DNA from: Pedobacter kyonggii | GTDB lineage: Bacteria; Bacteroidota; Bacteroidia; Sphingobacteriales; Sphingobacteriaceae | Direction of reading: 5' to 3' | DNA: 64,000 nucleotides | Assembly (NCBI RefSeq): GCF_004310665.1 | Contig: NZ_SIXF01000023.1 | Coordinates: forward strand, 1 to 64,000 | Shown: one piece after another, positions 26,196 to 35,586 of the stretch | How positions within the stretch are numbered: the stretch's first letter is position 1 | Layout: the number at the start of each line of letters is the position of its first letter | Notes under the pieces: generated by a model | What the model saw: the letters and a program-made list of their open reading frames with translations, nothing else | Told to the model about the DNA's origin: nothing | Databases searched by the model: none | Translations under genes and position numbers: made by a program

Positions 26196-27773
26196 CTATT
26201 TAAAATTGTAAGGTACCGGTGGCAGTAATAATTTAGGATTAAGGGTAGATTCTGTTGTAGGGTATGGCAAACGGAAATTGGCATCAGTGGGCGTATATTT
26301 TTGCCCCCAGATCACTACGGGCGTAGTATTGCTGTAAATGCCCCTTTCCTGATTGGCAATAATAGCGATTGCCTTTGGGTGAGAAGTTACATTAAATCCA
26401 TCTAACCTGCCCAGATCAAACCAATAATCAGCTTCAAACACAAATTCCATCCGTCGTTCCTGATAAATATCCGCAATGGAAATGGAGGTTTTAGGAATCA
26501 GCCCGGCCCGGCTTCTGATTTTATTAAACGGTACCAGTGCAGCAGCATCTGTTGTACTTTGAGCACCAGCAAGAACGGCCTCCGCTTCAATTAGAAGCAC
26601 ATCTGCATAACGCATCAGATATGTATTGTTCCCTGTTGAAAATGAAGCGCCTTTACCCCCATTGTCTGCGGGAGTGCCTACCACATACTTTTTGATAAAT
26701 GCAGGCATCCCCTGTGCAACTGCTCCCGCTGGCAAGGTATAACCGCCTTTGGCCTGGTTGATTTCAGGATAAATATCGCCCTGCATCATCACCGTAGGTT
26801 TTCTTCTTAAATCACCTGGCTCAAAAGCTGTCAGCAAATCGATTGATGGCGTCACACTACCATATCCATCTCCTGTACCCGTAATTTCAGAATTATAGGC
26901 GAGGAAAGATTGTAAGGCATTCCCGTGTCCGTAGGAAGATCCTCCCAGCCATTGAATAGCAGCGATGCTTTCTTCATTGTTGTTATTGGCTGTTTTAAAT
27001 AAGTCTGCATAAGTCTTTCCTGAAACGTCGATTCCGTACAATTTAAACTCTCCGCTATTGATTACCTGTTCTGCTTTCAGGCGGGCGTTGGGGTAATCGC
27101 GCATATAAAGATAAACTTTAGCCAAAAGTGCGGCTGCAGATCCACTGGACACCTTACCCTGAGAAACAGATCCGGTTCTGATCATTTTGTTGCAATTCTC
27201 TTCAGCAAACTTCAGATCATTGATGATGAAGGTATACACGTCTGTTACTGGATTGGTATTGACCTGATAATTGCTGACATGGTCAAGGCTATTCTCTATA
27301 ATCGGCACATTTCCCCAGGTCCTTACCAAGTAAAAATAAGCCATAGCGCGCATAAACCTGGCCTCCCCAAGTGCATTATTCACTACGGCAGCAGGTACAC
27401 TGGCCGGGACTTTGGATTTGAGGTTGTTGATGAGTGCATTGGATTGGGCGACTACGCTGAACAAGGCATTCCAGGCCGACAACAATTGGGTATTATCGCC
27501 AGTTACCGAGAAATTACCAAAATTGATCACATCCGGAGAATAGGTGTGTGCATTGCCGCTCAACAATTCGGAGATACACCAGGAAGCTTTCGCATTCCAA
27601 TCAAACCACGGAGAATTGTATAAAGCAACCGTGCTGGCCTGTACCTGTTCGGTATTCTGGTAAAAATTATCCGCACTGAGCGCATCCTGCGGCGGAATGT
27701 TAAAAAAGTCTTTTTTACAGCTACTGCTAACTGTGGCGATGAAGACATATATATATATGAGATATGATTTCAT
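26196..27773 (-). CDS. SusD/RagB-family surface lipoprotein
   Basis: About 525 residues with a lipoprotein signal (VFIATVSSSCKKDFF). SusD hallmarks are the N-terminal TPR-like region, LGEARFMRAMAYFYLVRTWGNVPIIE, then YLMRYADVLLIEAEAVL and the C-terminal YQERRMEFVFEADYWFDLGRLDGF. It binds glycan at the cell surface and caps the SusC transporter. I placed the start at 27773 (MKSYLIYIYV) because it opens a proper lipoprotein signal; a Met at 27797 would overlap the SusC stop. The pair belongs to PUL 1. Confidence 0.92.
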   Translation of the reverse strand: MKSYLIYIYVFIATVSSSCKKDFFNIPPQDALSADNFYQNTEQVQASTVALYNSPWFDWNAKASWCISELLSGNAHTYSPDVINFGNFSVTGDNTQLLSAWNALFSVVAQSNALINNLKSKVPASVPAAVVNNALGEARFMRAMAYFYLVRTWGNVPIIENSLDHVSNYQVNTNPVTDVYTFIINDLKFAEENCNKMIRTGSVSQGKVSSGSAAALLAKVYLYMRDYPNARLKAEQVINSGEFKLYGIDVSGKTYADLFKTANNNNEESIAAIQWLGGSSYGHGNALQSFLAYNSEITGTGDGYGSVTPSIDLLTAFEPGDLRRKPTVMMQGDIYPEINQAKGGYTLPAGAVAQGMPAFIKKYVVGTPADNGGKGASFSTGNNTYLMRYADVLLIEAEAVLAGAQSTTDAAALVPFNKIRSRAGLIPKTSISIADIYQERRMEFVFEADYWFDLGRLDGFNVTSHPKAIAIIANQERGIYSNTTPVVIWGQKYTPTDANFRLPYPTTESTLNPKLLLPPVPYNFK

Positions 27774-27796
27774 TTTCTTACAATAATTTATGGTCA

Positions 27797-30700
27797 CTAA
27801 AATTGTGCGTTGATTCCAAATGTGATGGTCCGGGCAATTGGGTATCTGCCCAGGTCAATGTTATTCAGGATTGCACTTTGGTTGATTGCACCGATTTCCG
27901 GATCATACCCCTTGTACTTCGTAAAGGTGTACAGGTTCTGCACACTGGAATATACTTTCAGGTTACTGAATTTATATTTCCTGATCCAGGCGGCAGGCAC
28001 TTTGTAACCAAGACTTAAATTTTGAATCCTTAAAAAGGATCCACTTTCCACATATCGGTCGGATACCACCAGGTTTGGGTTGTCGATACCAATTTTTGGC
28101 GCAGGAATGTTGGAGTCCGGATTCTGAGGTGTCCAGAAATTGCTGTATGCAGCATATTGATTCTGATAAACAGCCGCCAGGTTGCCCATGGTGTTGTTCA
28201 ACAAGTTCATAATTTTCGAACCATAAGATCCATTTAAAAACAAGGTGAAATCAAAGGCTTTGTAGCTGAACGTATTGGTAATACCGTAGGTAAATTTAGG
28301 ATTAGGGTTCCCGATCGCTGTGCGGTCTTTCTCATTAACTACACCATCACCGTTTACATCTTCATATTGCACGTCACCCAGCCATGTACTGTTGCTGTTA
28401 TTGGCAACCGTTCTGCCGAACTGAACCGGTGCAGCACGCAGTTGATCCTCTGTTTTAAAAATTCCTTTTACTTTATAACCATAAAATTCACCCACAGATC
28501 TGCCTACAACCGTACGCGTAACAGGTGACTGCAGGTAAGCATTGGTTACTGTACCGAAAAGCTCGGTAAGCCCATTGCCCAATTCTTTCACAGCATTTTT
28601 GTAATGTGATAAAACCACATTGGTATTCCATTTAAAATGGTCATTATCGATATTGTGGGTATTGATGGTCAAGTCAAAACCTACGTTTTCAATCTTCCCG
28701 AGGTTTACGTAAGGCGGGTTAATGCCACCCAGGTAATCAGGCCCACCCACCAGGTATGCCGGAAGTGTCAGCTGGAACAAAAAGTCTTTTGATGTTTTTT
28801 TGTAGACGTCTATACTGGTATTGATCTTACCATTCAGAAAACTCATGTCCAAACCAGCATTATATTGGATCGAGGTTTGCCACTTTAATGCTTTATTGTC
28901 AATTCGTCCGGCAAGAAAGCCTGTACCCAAACCTGTCTGAGATGACCTCAATAAAGAACTGTATAAATAATTGGGAACATCCTGATTACCAACCTCTCCA
29001 TATCCAAGACGGATTTTAACACCACTCACCACCTTATTTATTCCCTTCATAAACGATTCTTCAGACAATTTCCATGACGCGGCAAAAGAAGGGAAATAAC
29101 CAGACTGTGATCCATCTGCAAATTTAGAAGTCTTGTCTCTACGGATGGTAGAGGTCAGACTATATTTTGAACCATAGGTATAAATGGCACGGGCATATAT
29201 GGATTCTTGTCTCTGTGTTCCAATGTACTCATCATTGGTAGCTGTGATGGCCTGCCCTAAGTTCAGTGATTGTACATCGTTGCTATAAAAACCTTGCCTT
29301 GTTCCTTCTATACCTCTCCAGGTGGATTGCTGAACTTCATAACCTAAAATTGCATTCAGGTTATGTTTTCCGAATGTCTGATTATAATTCAGGTATTCTT
29401 TCCAGATCAGAAATGTACTTTGCTGATGGCGTTCCTGTAGCGAGGCTGTTGGGTTGGTAAAGCGGCCCCATGAATAACTTGGCGTAAACACGTTATTGTC
29501 AGAGAAATTAAAGTCCCCACCCAGTTCCGATCTTATGGATAGTGGTTTAAGTACCTTGATTTCATTGTAGATATTCGCATTGATGTTGCTCCTGTTCAGT
29601 TTGTTTTTGATTTGCTGTGCCTGAGCTACTGGATTTAGTGCCGCAGCAGCAGCCAGGGGATCCGATAAAGGAGGCCCGGTATACGAACCATCAAGATTGG
29701 TTACCGCGAGGTCGGGTCCCTGCAACAGTGCGTTGTAAATAATCCCGTTGTTGTCACTGGTGATGACGTTTTCCGCAGAACGACTGGCAGTCAGCGTAAT
29801 ACCTAGCTTAAACCATTCCTTAACCTGGGCATCCACATTGGTACGCAAGCTGTAACGACGAAAATCAGACCCGATAACAGTACCATCCTGTGCGAGATAG
29901 CCGCCTGAAATGTAATAGTTCAAACCCTCTTTACCGCCAGAGACAGAGACCTGGTGACTTTGCTGAGCTGCAGTTCTGAAGATTTCTTTTTGCCAGTTGG
30001 TACCTTCTCCCAATACAGAAGGATCTGCAAATTCAACTCTTCTTCCGATTCCATAGATGTCGCCCAATGAGTTCTGCAGTTTAGCATATTGTTTAAGGTC
30101 CATTACATCCATATACTTCGCTACGCGTTGAAAACCATAATAACCATCGTAATTGATAGCCGAATTACCCGTTTTTCCTCTTTTCGTAGTGATTATGATC
30201 ACCCCGTTAGAAGCTCTGTTTCCATAGATTGCGGTTGCAGACGCATCCTTCAAGACATCAATCGATTCAATGTCATTTGGGTTGATCAGCGACAAAGGAC
30301 TAACGGTGGTCTGAGAATTGGCGTTTGAAGAAGAGGCCTGCAAGGGTGATCTTCCACTTGTACTTTGGTTACTCGCATCACCTGAAATGGGTACACCATC
30401 AATTACATATAAAGGTTCGTTACTTCCGCTTAAAGAAGTTATTCCGCGCACACGAACGGATGTATTGCTGCCAGGTGCCCCTGAATTCTGGGTAATGGTC
30501 AGTCCCGAAGCCTTGCCCTGTAACATCTGGTCGATGCTCACCTGTGGTACATTTTCGATATCTGAGGCCTTTACAGAAGAAATTGATCCGTTAATGTCGG
30601 AACGTTTCTGAGTTCCGTATCCGATCACTACGACATCGCTGAGTAATTTAGTTTGGCTCTTTAAGACCACATTCAATACGGTTCTTTTGCCAGGAACAAT

Positions 30701-31267
30701 TTCCTGGGTTTCCATGCCCACAAAAGAAAATACAAGAATCGCTGTAGCTGATGGAACGGAGATTTTATACCTCCCGTCGATATCGGTTACCGCGACCACC
30801 TTTGAATCCTTCACTTTGACCGCAACTCCGGGAAGTGTTACCCCCTTCTCGTCGCTAACTGTGCCGGAAACCTCGATGTCCTGAATTTGTATTTGCGCTG
30901 ATGGCAAATAGGTTGTTTTTTTAAGAATAATTGTTTTTTTAATGATCATAAAATCCAGGTTTGTATTTTTCAAAACCAACACCATGGCCTGCTCAATAGG
31001 CATGTTGGTTACATTTACATTGATTTTGGATTTCTCATCAATATCGGCACGTCTGAAAAGCAGATGGTAGCCACTCTGTTTTTCTATTTGCTTAAGGACA
31101 GAAAAAATTTCGCTATTGGTATGTTTAAGCGTTATATTCTGACTAAAGCTATTTGCGCTAACCTGCATTAAAGTCAGAATAAAAAGAAGCACGGTTAGTC
31201 TCATTGTTAATAAAATTTGGTAAGAATCACGGCGAAATAGCTGCCTGATCCTATAAAATAAATTCAT
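27797..31267 (-). CDS. SusC/RagA TonB-dependent transporter, PUL 1
   Basis: A 1156-residue outer membrane transporter. It has a signal near residues 20-43, an STN domain (NSEIFSVLKQIEKQSGYHLLF) that can contact FecR, a carboxypeptidase-like domain at about 130-215, the plug with SVKASDIENVPQVSIDQMLQGKASGL and GASATAIYGNRASNGVIIITTKRG, and the barrel to the C-terminal Phe. The STN extension marks it as a transporter whose signal is relayed through the linked FecR/sigma pair. It imports oligosaccharides captured with SusD. Confidence 0.95.
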   Translation of the reverse strand: MNLFYRIRQLFRRDSYQILLTMRLTVLLFILTLMQVSANSFSQNITLKHTNSEIFSVLKQIEKQSGYHLLFRRADIDEKSKINVNVTNMPIEQAMVLVLKNTNLDFMIIKKTIILKKTTYLPSAQIQIQDIEVSGTVSDEKGVTLPGVAVKVKDSKVVAVTDIDGRYKISVPSATAILVFSFVGMETQEIVPGKRTVLNVVLKSQTKLLSDVVVIGYGTQKRSDINGSISSVKASDIENVPQVSIDQMLQGKASGLTITQNSGAPGSNTSVRVRGITSLSGSNEPLYVIDGVPISGDASNQSTSGRSPLQASSSNANSQTTVSPLSLINPNDIESIDVLKDASATAIYGNRASNGVIIITTKRGKTGNSAINYDGYYGFQRVAKYMDVMDLKQYAKLQNSLGDIYGIGRRVEFADPSVLGEGTNWQKEIFRTAAQQSHQVSVSGGKEGLNYYISGGYLAQDGTVIGSDFRRYSLRTNVDAQVKEWFKLGITLTASRSAENVITSDNNGIIYNALLQGPDLAVTNLDGSYTGPPLSDPLAAAAALNPVAQAQQIKNKLNRSNINANIYNEIKVLKPLSIRSELGGDFNFSDNNVFTPSYSWGRFTNPTASLQERHQQSTFLIWKEYLNYNQTFGKHNLNAILGYEVQQSTWRGIEGTRQGFYSNDVQSLNLGQAITATNDEYIGTQRQESIYARAIYTYGSKYSLTSTIRRDKTSKFADGSQSGYFPSFAASWKLSEESFMKGINKVVSGVKIRLGYGEVGNQDVPNYLYSSLLRSSQTGLGTGFLAGRIDNKALKWQTSIQYNAGLDMSFLNGKINTSIDVYKKTSKDFLFQLTLPAYLVGGPDYLGGINPPYVNLGKIENVGFDLTINTHNIDNDHFKWNTNVVLSHYKNAVKELGNGLTELFGTVTNAYLQSPVTRTVVGRSVGEFYGYKVKGIFKTEDQLRAAPVQFGRTVANNSNSTWLGDVQYEDVNGDGVVNEKDRTAIGNPNPKFTYGITNTFSYKAFDFTLFLNGSYGSKIMNLLNNTMGNLAAVYQNQYAAYSNFWTPQNPDSNIPAPKIGIDNPNLVVSDRYVESGSFLRIQNLSLGYKVPAAWIRKYKFSNLKVYSSVQNLYTFTKYKGYDPEIGAINQSAILNNIDLGRYPIARTITFGINAQF

Positions 31268-31283
31268 ATCTTTATAGAGTTTG

Positions 31284-31369
31284 GGTTAAATTATAATGTC
31301 GTCTGAATTGGCTTGTAAGTAACCTTTACAATGACCGGATGTGCTGCAAACACGATCCGGTCTTTTTTT
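31284..31369 (+). ncRNA. Candidate antisense RNA in the susC leader, PUL 1
   Basis: An intrinsic terminator on the plus strand (31333-31369) lies in the spacer between the minus-strand fecR and susC genes, where no plus-strand gene exists. A -7-like TATAGAGTTTG (31273-31283, one base longer than consensus) precedes it, which would give an RNA of about 85 bases opposite the susC leader. DonS-type antisense RNAs of Bacteroides sit in this same place. Only the terminator is firm. Confidence 0.3.
31333..31369 (+). terminator. Orphan plus-strand terminator between fecR and susC, PUL 1
   Basis: GACCGGAT (31333-31340) and ATCCGGTC (31355-31362) pair, with an inner GTG/CAC, and seven T follow. The surrounding genes are on the minus strand, where the hairpin has no T-run after it. 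Confidence 0.7.
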
Positions 31370-31464
31370 AAAAAAACGGTTACGCTGGTTGATTATGCAG
31401 TATTGTAGTAGTTTCTCATATTTGGTTATTTATATTTTTAAATTATGATTAAGCAGTTTTTCCA

Positions 31465-32631
31465 TTATTCTATAATGGTAAGTACATGATCGTTCAGTTC
31501 GTATTTTAGGCCAGTAAACTGGAGCATGCTTAGAATTTCCGAAAGCGCGACATCTTTAGCTATCGTGCCTGTGTAAGGAATTTTTGAGGGAGTACCTTTA
31601 AACACAACCTGTACATCATACCATCGGGAGAGTTGCCGGGCAATGTCTTTGATCTCCATATCCTTAAAAACGAAAAGGTCGTTTCTCCAGGCCATCACGG
31701 CTTCCAAATCAATGTTGTTGCTTACCGCTATACCTGTTGACTGATTTATACTGGCTTGTTGTCCGGGTTTTAACAGCTTTGAAAAGTTTCCTGTCGATAA
31801 GTGGATACTGCCTTCCAGCAGCGTTGTTTTTTGATCAGCTTCATCGTTGTAAGCCATCACATTAAAATGTGTTCCGAGAACACTGATTTCGGTTCCACCG
31901 GATCGTACCTTAAAAGGCTGTTTAGGATTCTTCACAACCTCAAAATACACCTCACCAGTCATTTGTACGCTTCTTTCTTCACCTGTAAAAGAAGTTGGGA
32001 ACCTCAAACTTGATTTAGAATTCAGCCAGACTTTACTCCCATCCGGCAATATCACGCTGTATTTTCCGCCTACAGGTGTTGTGATGGTGTTGTATACCAT
32101 TTCGGAGGGATTTTCCCCCTTCCTTTTTTTATAACTCAGCTCCCCCTCAGCGGTTTTTACCACACTCATATCGTACTGATCAGCTACCTTACCCAAGTTT
32201 GCATCAGTCAGCACCAATAAAGATCCATCATCAAGTGTGAGTACGGCCTTATTGCCTCCCGGACGAATACTTGCAGATTGACTTGATTTAAAACCTTTTT
32301 TTGGAGAAAACGAGGAGGAGTATTGCATCCAGAGCAAAACCATGCTTAAGCATAAAAACAGCGATGCGGCAACCGCCAGGACTTTCCAGGAATAAATTGA
32401 CTTTTTAGGGCGCAGGCTTAGCTTTTGATGCTCCTTTGCTTCGATGTTCTGGAGGATACGTTCAAAGATTTCGTCCTCCATGAGCAAGCGTTCCTCATCT
32501 GTAAGACCTGAAATATGATCTGGCACACCATCCATAAGATCAAACCAATGGTCAACCTCTGCGGCCTCACTAGCAGTACAGCTGCCTGAAAGGTATTTTT
32601 TAAGTAAGGATACGGCTATCGATTTGCCCAT
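31465..32631 (-). CDS. FecR-family anti-sigma factor, PUL 1
   Basis: A 388-residue inner membrane protein: cytoplasmic anti-sigma region (1-85), transmembrane helix near 90-110 (LAVAASLFLCLSMVLLWMQY), a periplasmic FecR domain (VILPDGSKVWLNSKSSLRFP, TGEVYFEVVKNPKQPFKV), and a C-terminal DUF4974 domain that contacts the transporter STN domain. It would release the neighbouring sigma factor when SusC is loaded. The ATG is preceded 13 bases upstream by the gene-sense motif CAACCAAATAT. Confidence 0.92.
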   Translation of the reverse strand: MGKSIAVSLLKKYLSGSCTASEAAEVDHWFDLMDGVPDHISGLTDEERLLMEDEIFERILQNIEAKEHQKLSLRPKKSIYSWKVLAVAASLFLCLSMVLLWMQYSSSFSPKKGFKSSQSASIRPGGNKAVLTLDDGSLLVLTDANLGKVADQYDMSVVKTAEGELSYKKRKGENPSEMVYNTITTPVGGKYSVILPDGSKVWLNSKSSLRFPTSFTGEERSVQMTGEVYFEVVKNPKQPFKVRSGGTEISVLGTHFNVMAYNDEADQKTTLLEGSIHLSTGNFSKLLKPGQQASINQSTGIAVSNNIDLEAVMAWRNDLFVFKDMEIKDIARQLSRWYDVQVVFKGTPSKIPYTGTIAKDVALSEILSMLQFTGLKYELNDHVLTIIE

Positions 32632-32718
32632 ATTGGTTACATTATATTTGGTTGGTTAATGATATAGTCGGTCGGACAGGCTTTAGCCCCCAAAAAAAAA
32701 TATATTTTTTTTAGACAG

Positions 32719-33303
32719 CTAAAATAACAGCCAGGCGAAGGATGAAGCGATCAGAACTTCCTTAAAATGCAGCCTGAAAAGTTTCAGCGCATTGGTAATG
32801 TGGTTTTCTACTGTTTTTTCAGAGAGGCCTAATAACTCAGCAATTTCCTTATTGGATTTATGATGCTGCCTGCTCAATTCAAACACCTTTCGACATTTGG
32901 CAGGCAATTTCGACATCACCTGGTTGATGCCATCTTCTACCTCATGCAAGAACACCGTTTCCTCAGTAGTATTGGCTGCCTCCTTATAACTAAAAGACAG
33001 CAATTCCAGGTAATTGTTGCGGGTTGCCTCCCTGGCCAGGTAATCAATCACCGAATAACGGATGGAAGTATGGAGATAAGCCTTCAGCGCACCCCTGATA
33101 TTTATTTTTTTGCGATTGATCCAGAACAGCGTAAAAAAATTCTGGATAATTTCCTCGGAAGCTTCTTTAGATCTCAGCCGCTTATTGGAAATCAGATACA
33201 ATTCATACCAATACCGGACATAAATTTCCCTGAAAGCAACAACGTCGTTTTCCTTAAACAGGATGACCAGTTCCTCATCGGTGTGTTTATGCCGGTTGCT
33301 CAT
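32719..33303 (-). CDS. ECF RNA polymerase sigma factor, PUL 1
   Basis: About 194 residues. Sigma region 2 spans roughly 15-80 (NDVVAFREIYVRYWYELYLISN, EEIIQNFFTLFWINRKKI) and region 4 spans 125-180 (LPAKCRKVFELSRQHHKSNKEIAELLGLSEKTVENHI). It would direct transcription of the susC operon, under control of the FecR gene 87 bases downstream. I chose the start at 33303 (MSNRHKHTDEEL); codons upstream to 33336 encode a hydrophobic run unlike the family. A 16-base palindrome lies 32 bases upstream. Confidence 0.92.
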   Translation of the reverse strand: MSNRHKHTDEELVILFKENDVVAFREIYVRYWYELYLISNKRLRSKEASEEIIQNFFTLFWINRKKINIRGALKAYLHTSIRYSVIDYLAREATRNNYLELLSFSYKEAANTTEETVFLHEVEDGINQVMSKLPAKCRKVFELSRQHHKSNKEIAELLGLSEKTVENHITNALKLFRLHFKEVLIASSFAWLLF

Positions 33304-33334
33304 AGGAAAGTAAAAGTATAAAAAATATAATTTC

Positions 33335-33350
33335 ATTCAGCATGCTGAAT
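33335..33350. promoter_or_regulatory. Perfect 16-base palindrome upstream of the sigma gene
   Basis: ATTCAGCATGCTGAAT is fully self-complementary and sits where an operator for the sigma factor gene would lie. No regulator can be named for it. Confidence 0.45.
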
Positions 33351-33694
33351 ATTTTTGCTGAAAAATGTTGAGGGTTCAGGTGTCTTGCCCTGTAAACAAA
33401 GCGTACATCACGCCAACTATATAGCCACAGCCGCTTTTAATTCACGATTTTTCCTGGTCTGATCACCATTCGTCCATGCGAGTTCAATTTAGATTTGGAG
33501 CTGCCTTTTGGGCTTTACGAAGAAAAGAATATACTGGTTTATATAGGTTACGAACCCAGCCCTGTACACCGTTTCTAAAAACCCCTCTTAACATTACTGC
33601 TGATAACCCAACTGCTTTTCACCGAATGGCGACGGCTTAAATGACCGATTTCTAAAGTTTAAACTGAACCGTCAAAGCGCTATACGTTCCGGAT
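33351..33694. other. Spacer with one weak coding-like stretch
   Basis: 344 bases without a supported gene. A plus-strand open frame at 33441-33578 reads FNLDLELPFGLYEEKNILVY and ends in a normal stop, but has no start codon and no family I recognise. It may be a gene scrap or chance. No promoter or terminator was clear. Confidence 0.3.
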
Positions 33695-34042
33695 TTAAGC
33701 TTTGATGACGAAAGCTTTCAGCGATTTAAGCCTTCCTTCCCGAAGTTCCCAAATATCACAGTAGCTATAAGCAACCGATTCTCCGTTTTCGTTCTTCAAA
33801 GTGATTTTTCCAATTGCAATGACAGAATTATTTTCAGAAATTAAATTCTGCACCTCGAAAACCGGAGGTTCAAGATAAACTTCATCCATATATTTACGCA
33901 CGGCATCTTTACCTGATAGTATTTGATCACCAATGAATTCCCAAACTAAATCATCTGTACACAGCGACAAAAAGCCTTCATGATTGCCTGCTTTGATAAA
34001 TGAATTGGCGGTCAACAGTATTTCTTTATTCTCCTTGCTCAT
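33695..34042 (-). CDS. SnoaL/NTF2-like protein
   Basis: A protein of about 115 residues with the NTF2-like cone fold pattern: an N-terminal helix (ILLTANSFIKAGNHEGFLSLCTDDLVWEF), GDQILSGKDAVRKYMDEV, and paired C-terminal strands (AYSYCDIWELREGRLKSLKAFV). Such proteins are small isomerases, hydrolases or ligand binders; the role here is unknown. The start at 34042 (MSKENKE) is preferred to a Met five codons upstream. It stands alone between PUL 1 and the sugar-oxidation cluster. Confidence 0.75.
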   Translation of the reverse strand: MSKENKEILLTANSFIKAGNHEGFLSLCTDDLVWEFIGDQILSGKDAVRKYMDEVYLEPPVFEVQNLISENNSVIAIGKITLKNENGESVAYSYCDIWELREGRLKSLKAFVIKA

Positions 34043-34229
34043 ATGATTACAACCCATAATTATGAAATAGTGTTTTATCTCAGTCTGTAAATATTACTAC
34101 AAACATACTTTTCTTCAGTAAAAGATGAATTGCCCAGCTTAATTCTGTTTGTTTGGTACAGATAGGCGGGATATTCGGGAGAACTTTAAAATTATGTGAA
34201 TACTTTCCCGCATGGATATTACCGGTAAA

Positions 34230-34391
34230 TCAGTAGCGAAAATCAGGCCGCACGCTGGTAGAATCAGCGATAGCAAATCCCTTTTCTTTAAAATGATTTG
34301 ATACCGTAGCTATGAGATGCCCATCTGCTGAAAATCTCATGATGCCTATTCTCCGGGGATTAATGCTCCACTCTTTGGCTGGTTTATAGTT
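34230..34391 (-). pseudogene. C-terminal gene fragment, beta-propeller-like
   Basis: On the minus strand a 53-codon frame ends in TGA (34230-34232) and reads AKEWSINPRRIGIMRFSADG, then HLIATVSNHFKEKGFAIADS. It has no start codon and is cut by a stop upstream. The RFSADGHLIAT run resembles a propeller blade. It is probably the tail of a lost gene. The rest of the 416-base spacer (34058-34473) shows nothing else. Confidence 0.4.
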
Positions 34392-34473
34392 TTATTGCAG
34401 TAAATTAATAAGGGGTTGACAGTTCACATTTTTACAAACGGCTGTCTGAACCCCATTTTAAATAAGTTCCTAC

Positions 34474-35586
34474 TTAAGAGATTGTGAAGTCTGGGAGTTT
34501 TATTTTTTGACCGCCTTCCATCGCACTTTCGTGGGCAAGGATACCTACACAGGTAATATTTGCCGATTGCCTTGCATCAGGGAAAGGTACCCGTTCCTGG
34601 ATCAGTGCAGAGATGAACTCATGTACCAGATGAGGGTGAGAGCCACCATGACCAGCTCCCTGAATAAATGACAGGTGCTGATTGTTCTCTCCATCGTACA
34701 CACCACCAGTAGTAAAGTGCTGTATCTCTTCTGGAAGCAAATGCGCATAATCTGGAATAGCTACTTTTTGAGGAGTCTCACCGGTATGAATCACGGAATG
34801 CTCGTGCTCTATCAGCGTCCATTCGAAGCTCTTTTTTGATGCATAAACATCAAAACTCTCCCTATATTGTCTTGCTGTATTGAACAATGACCTGGTTACT
34901 TCAGCGGCCAGATCTGAATCTTTAAATTTAATATGGCAGCTTTCTACAGCAAATGGGGATCCATATTTAGGGATTAGATGTGCATCGATTGTTCCTGATC
35001 CAAAACAAGATACATATTCGGCGTCTGCTTTGGCCAACGCCAGAACAGGGGCAACGCAGTGTGTAGCGTAGTGCATTGGAGGCAAACCTTCCCAATACCC
35101 CGGCCACCCCGCCATTTCCTGCTGGTGTGAAGCCCGTAAAAATTGTAGTTTGCCTAGCTCGCCTCTTTCATAAAGCTCCTTTACAAATAAAAATTCGCGA
35201 CTGTAGATTACCGTTTCCATCATCATATAAGTTAATCCAGTTTCTTTAACTGCTGCAACAATTTGCCGGCACTCCTCCACACTGGTAGCCATTGGAACTG
35301 TACAAGCTACGTGTTTACCTGCCCTAAGTGCTTTTAACGACTGCTCAGCATGATTTTGGATCGGTGTGTTGATGTGCACCGCATCTACATCCGGATCTTT
35401 CAGTAATTCGTCAAAGTCGGTATACCTTTTAGCAATCCCAAAGGCATCCCCGATATTGTTAAGTTTCTCAGCATCTCTTTGACAAATGGCATACATGTTA
35501 GCATTTGGATGTTTCTGATAAATCGGTATGAACTCTGCACCGAAACCGAGGCCTACTATGGCAATGTTTATTTTTCTTTGCTCCAT
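34474..35586 (-). CDS. Gfo/Idh/MocA-family oxidoreductase
   Basis: A 370-residue NAD(P)-dependent sugar dehydrogenase-like protein. The Rossmann domain is at 1-125 (IAIVGLGFGAEFIPIYQ, DVDAVHINTPIQNHAEQSLKALRAGKHV) and the substrate domain follows, with GAGHGGSHPHLVHEFISAL near the end. The family's catalytic EKP motif reads TVPMA here, so the usual Lys is missing. Related Bacteroidota proteins act on 3-keto-sugars or inositols; activity is uncertain. Its start codon overlaps the stop of the upstream epimerase-like gene. Confidence 0.88.
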   Translation of the reverse strand: MEQRKINIAIVGLGFGAEFIPIYQKHPNANMYAICQRDAEKLNNIGDAFGIAKRYTDFDELLKDPDVDAVHINTPIQNHAEQSLKALRAGKHVACTVPMATSVEECRQIVAAVKETGLTYMMMETVIYSREFLFVKELYERGELGKLQFLRASHQQEMAGWPGYWEGLPPMHYATHCVAPVLALAKADAEYVSCFGSGTIDAHLIPKYGSPFAVESCHIKFKDSDLAAEVTRSLFNTARQYRESFDVYASKKSFEWTLIEHEHSVIHTGETPQKVAIPDYAHLLPEEIQHFTTGGVYDGENNQHLSFIQGAGHGGSHPHLVHEFISALIQERVPFPDARQSANITCVGILAHESAMEGGQKIKLPDFTIS

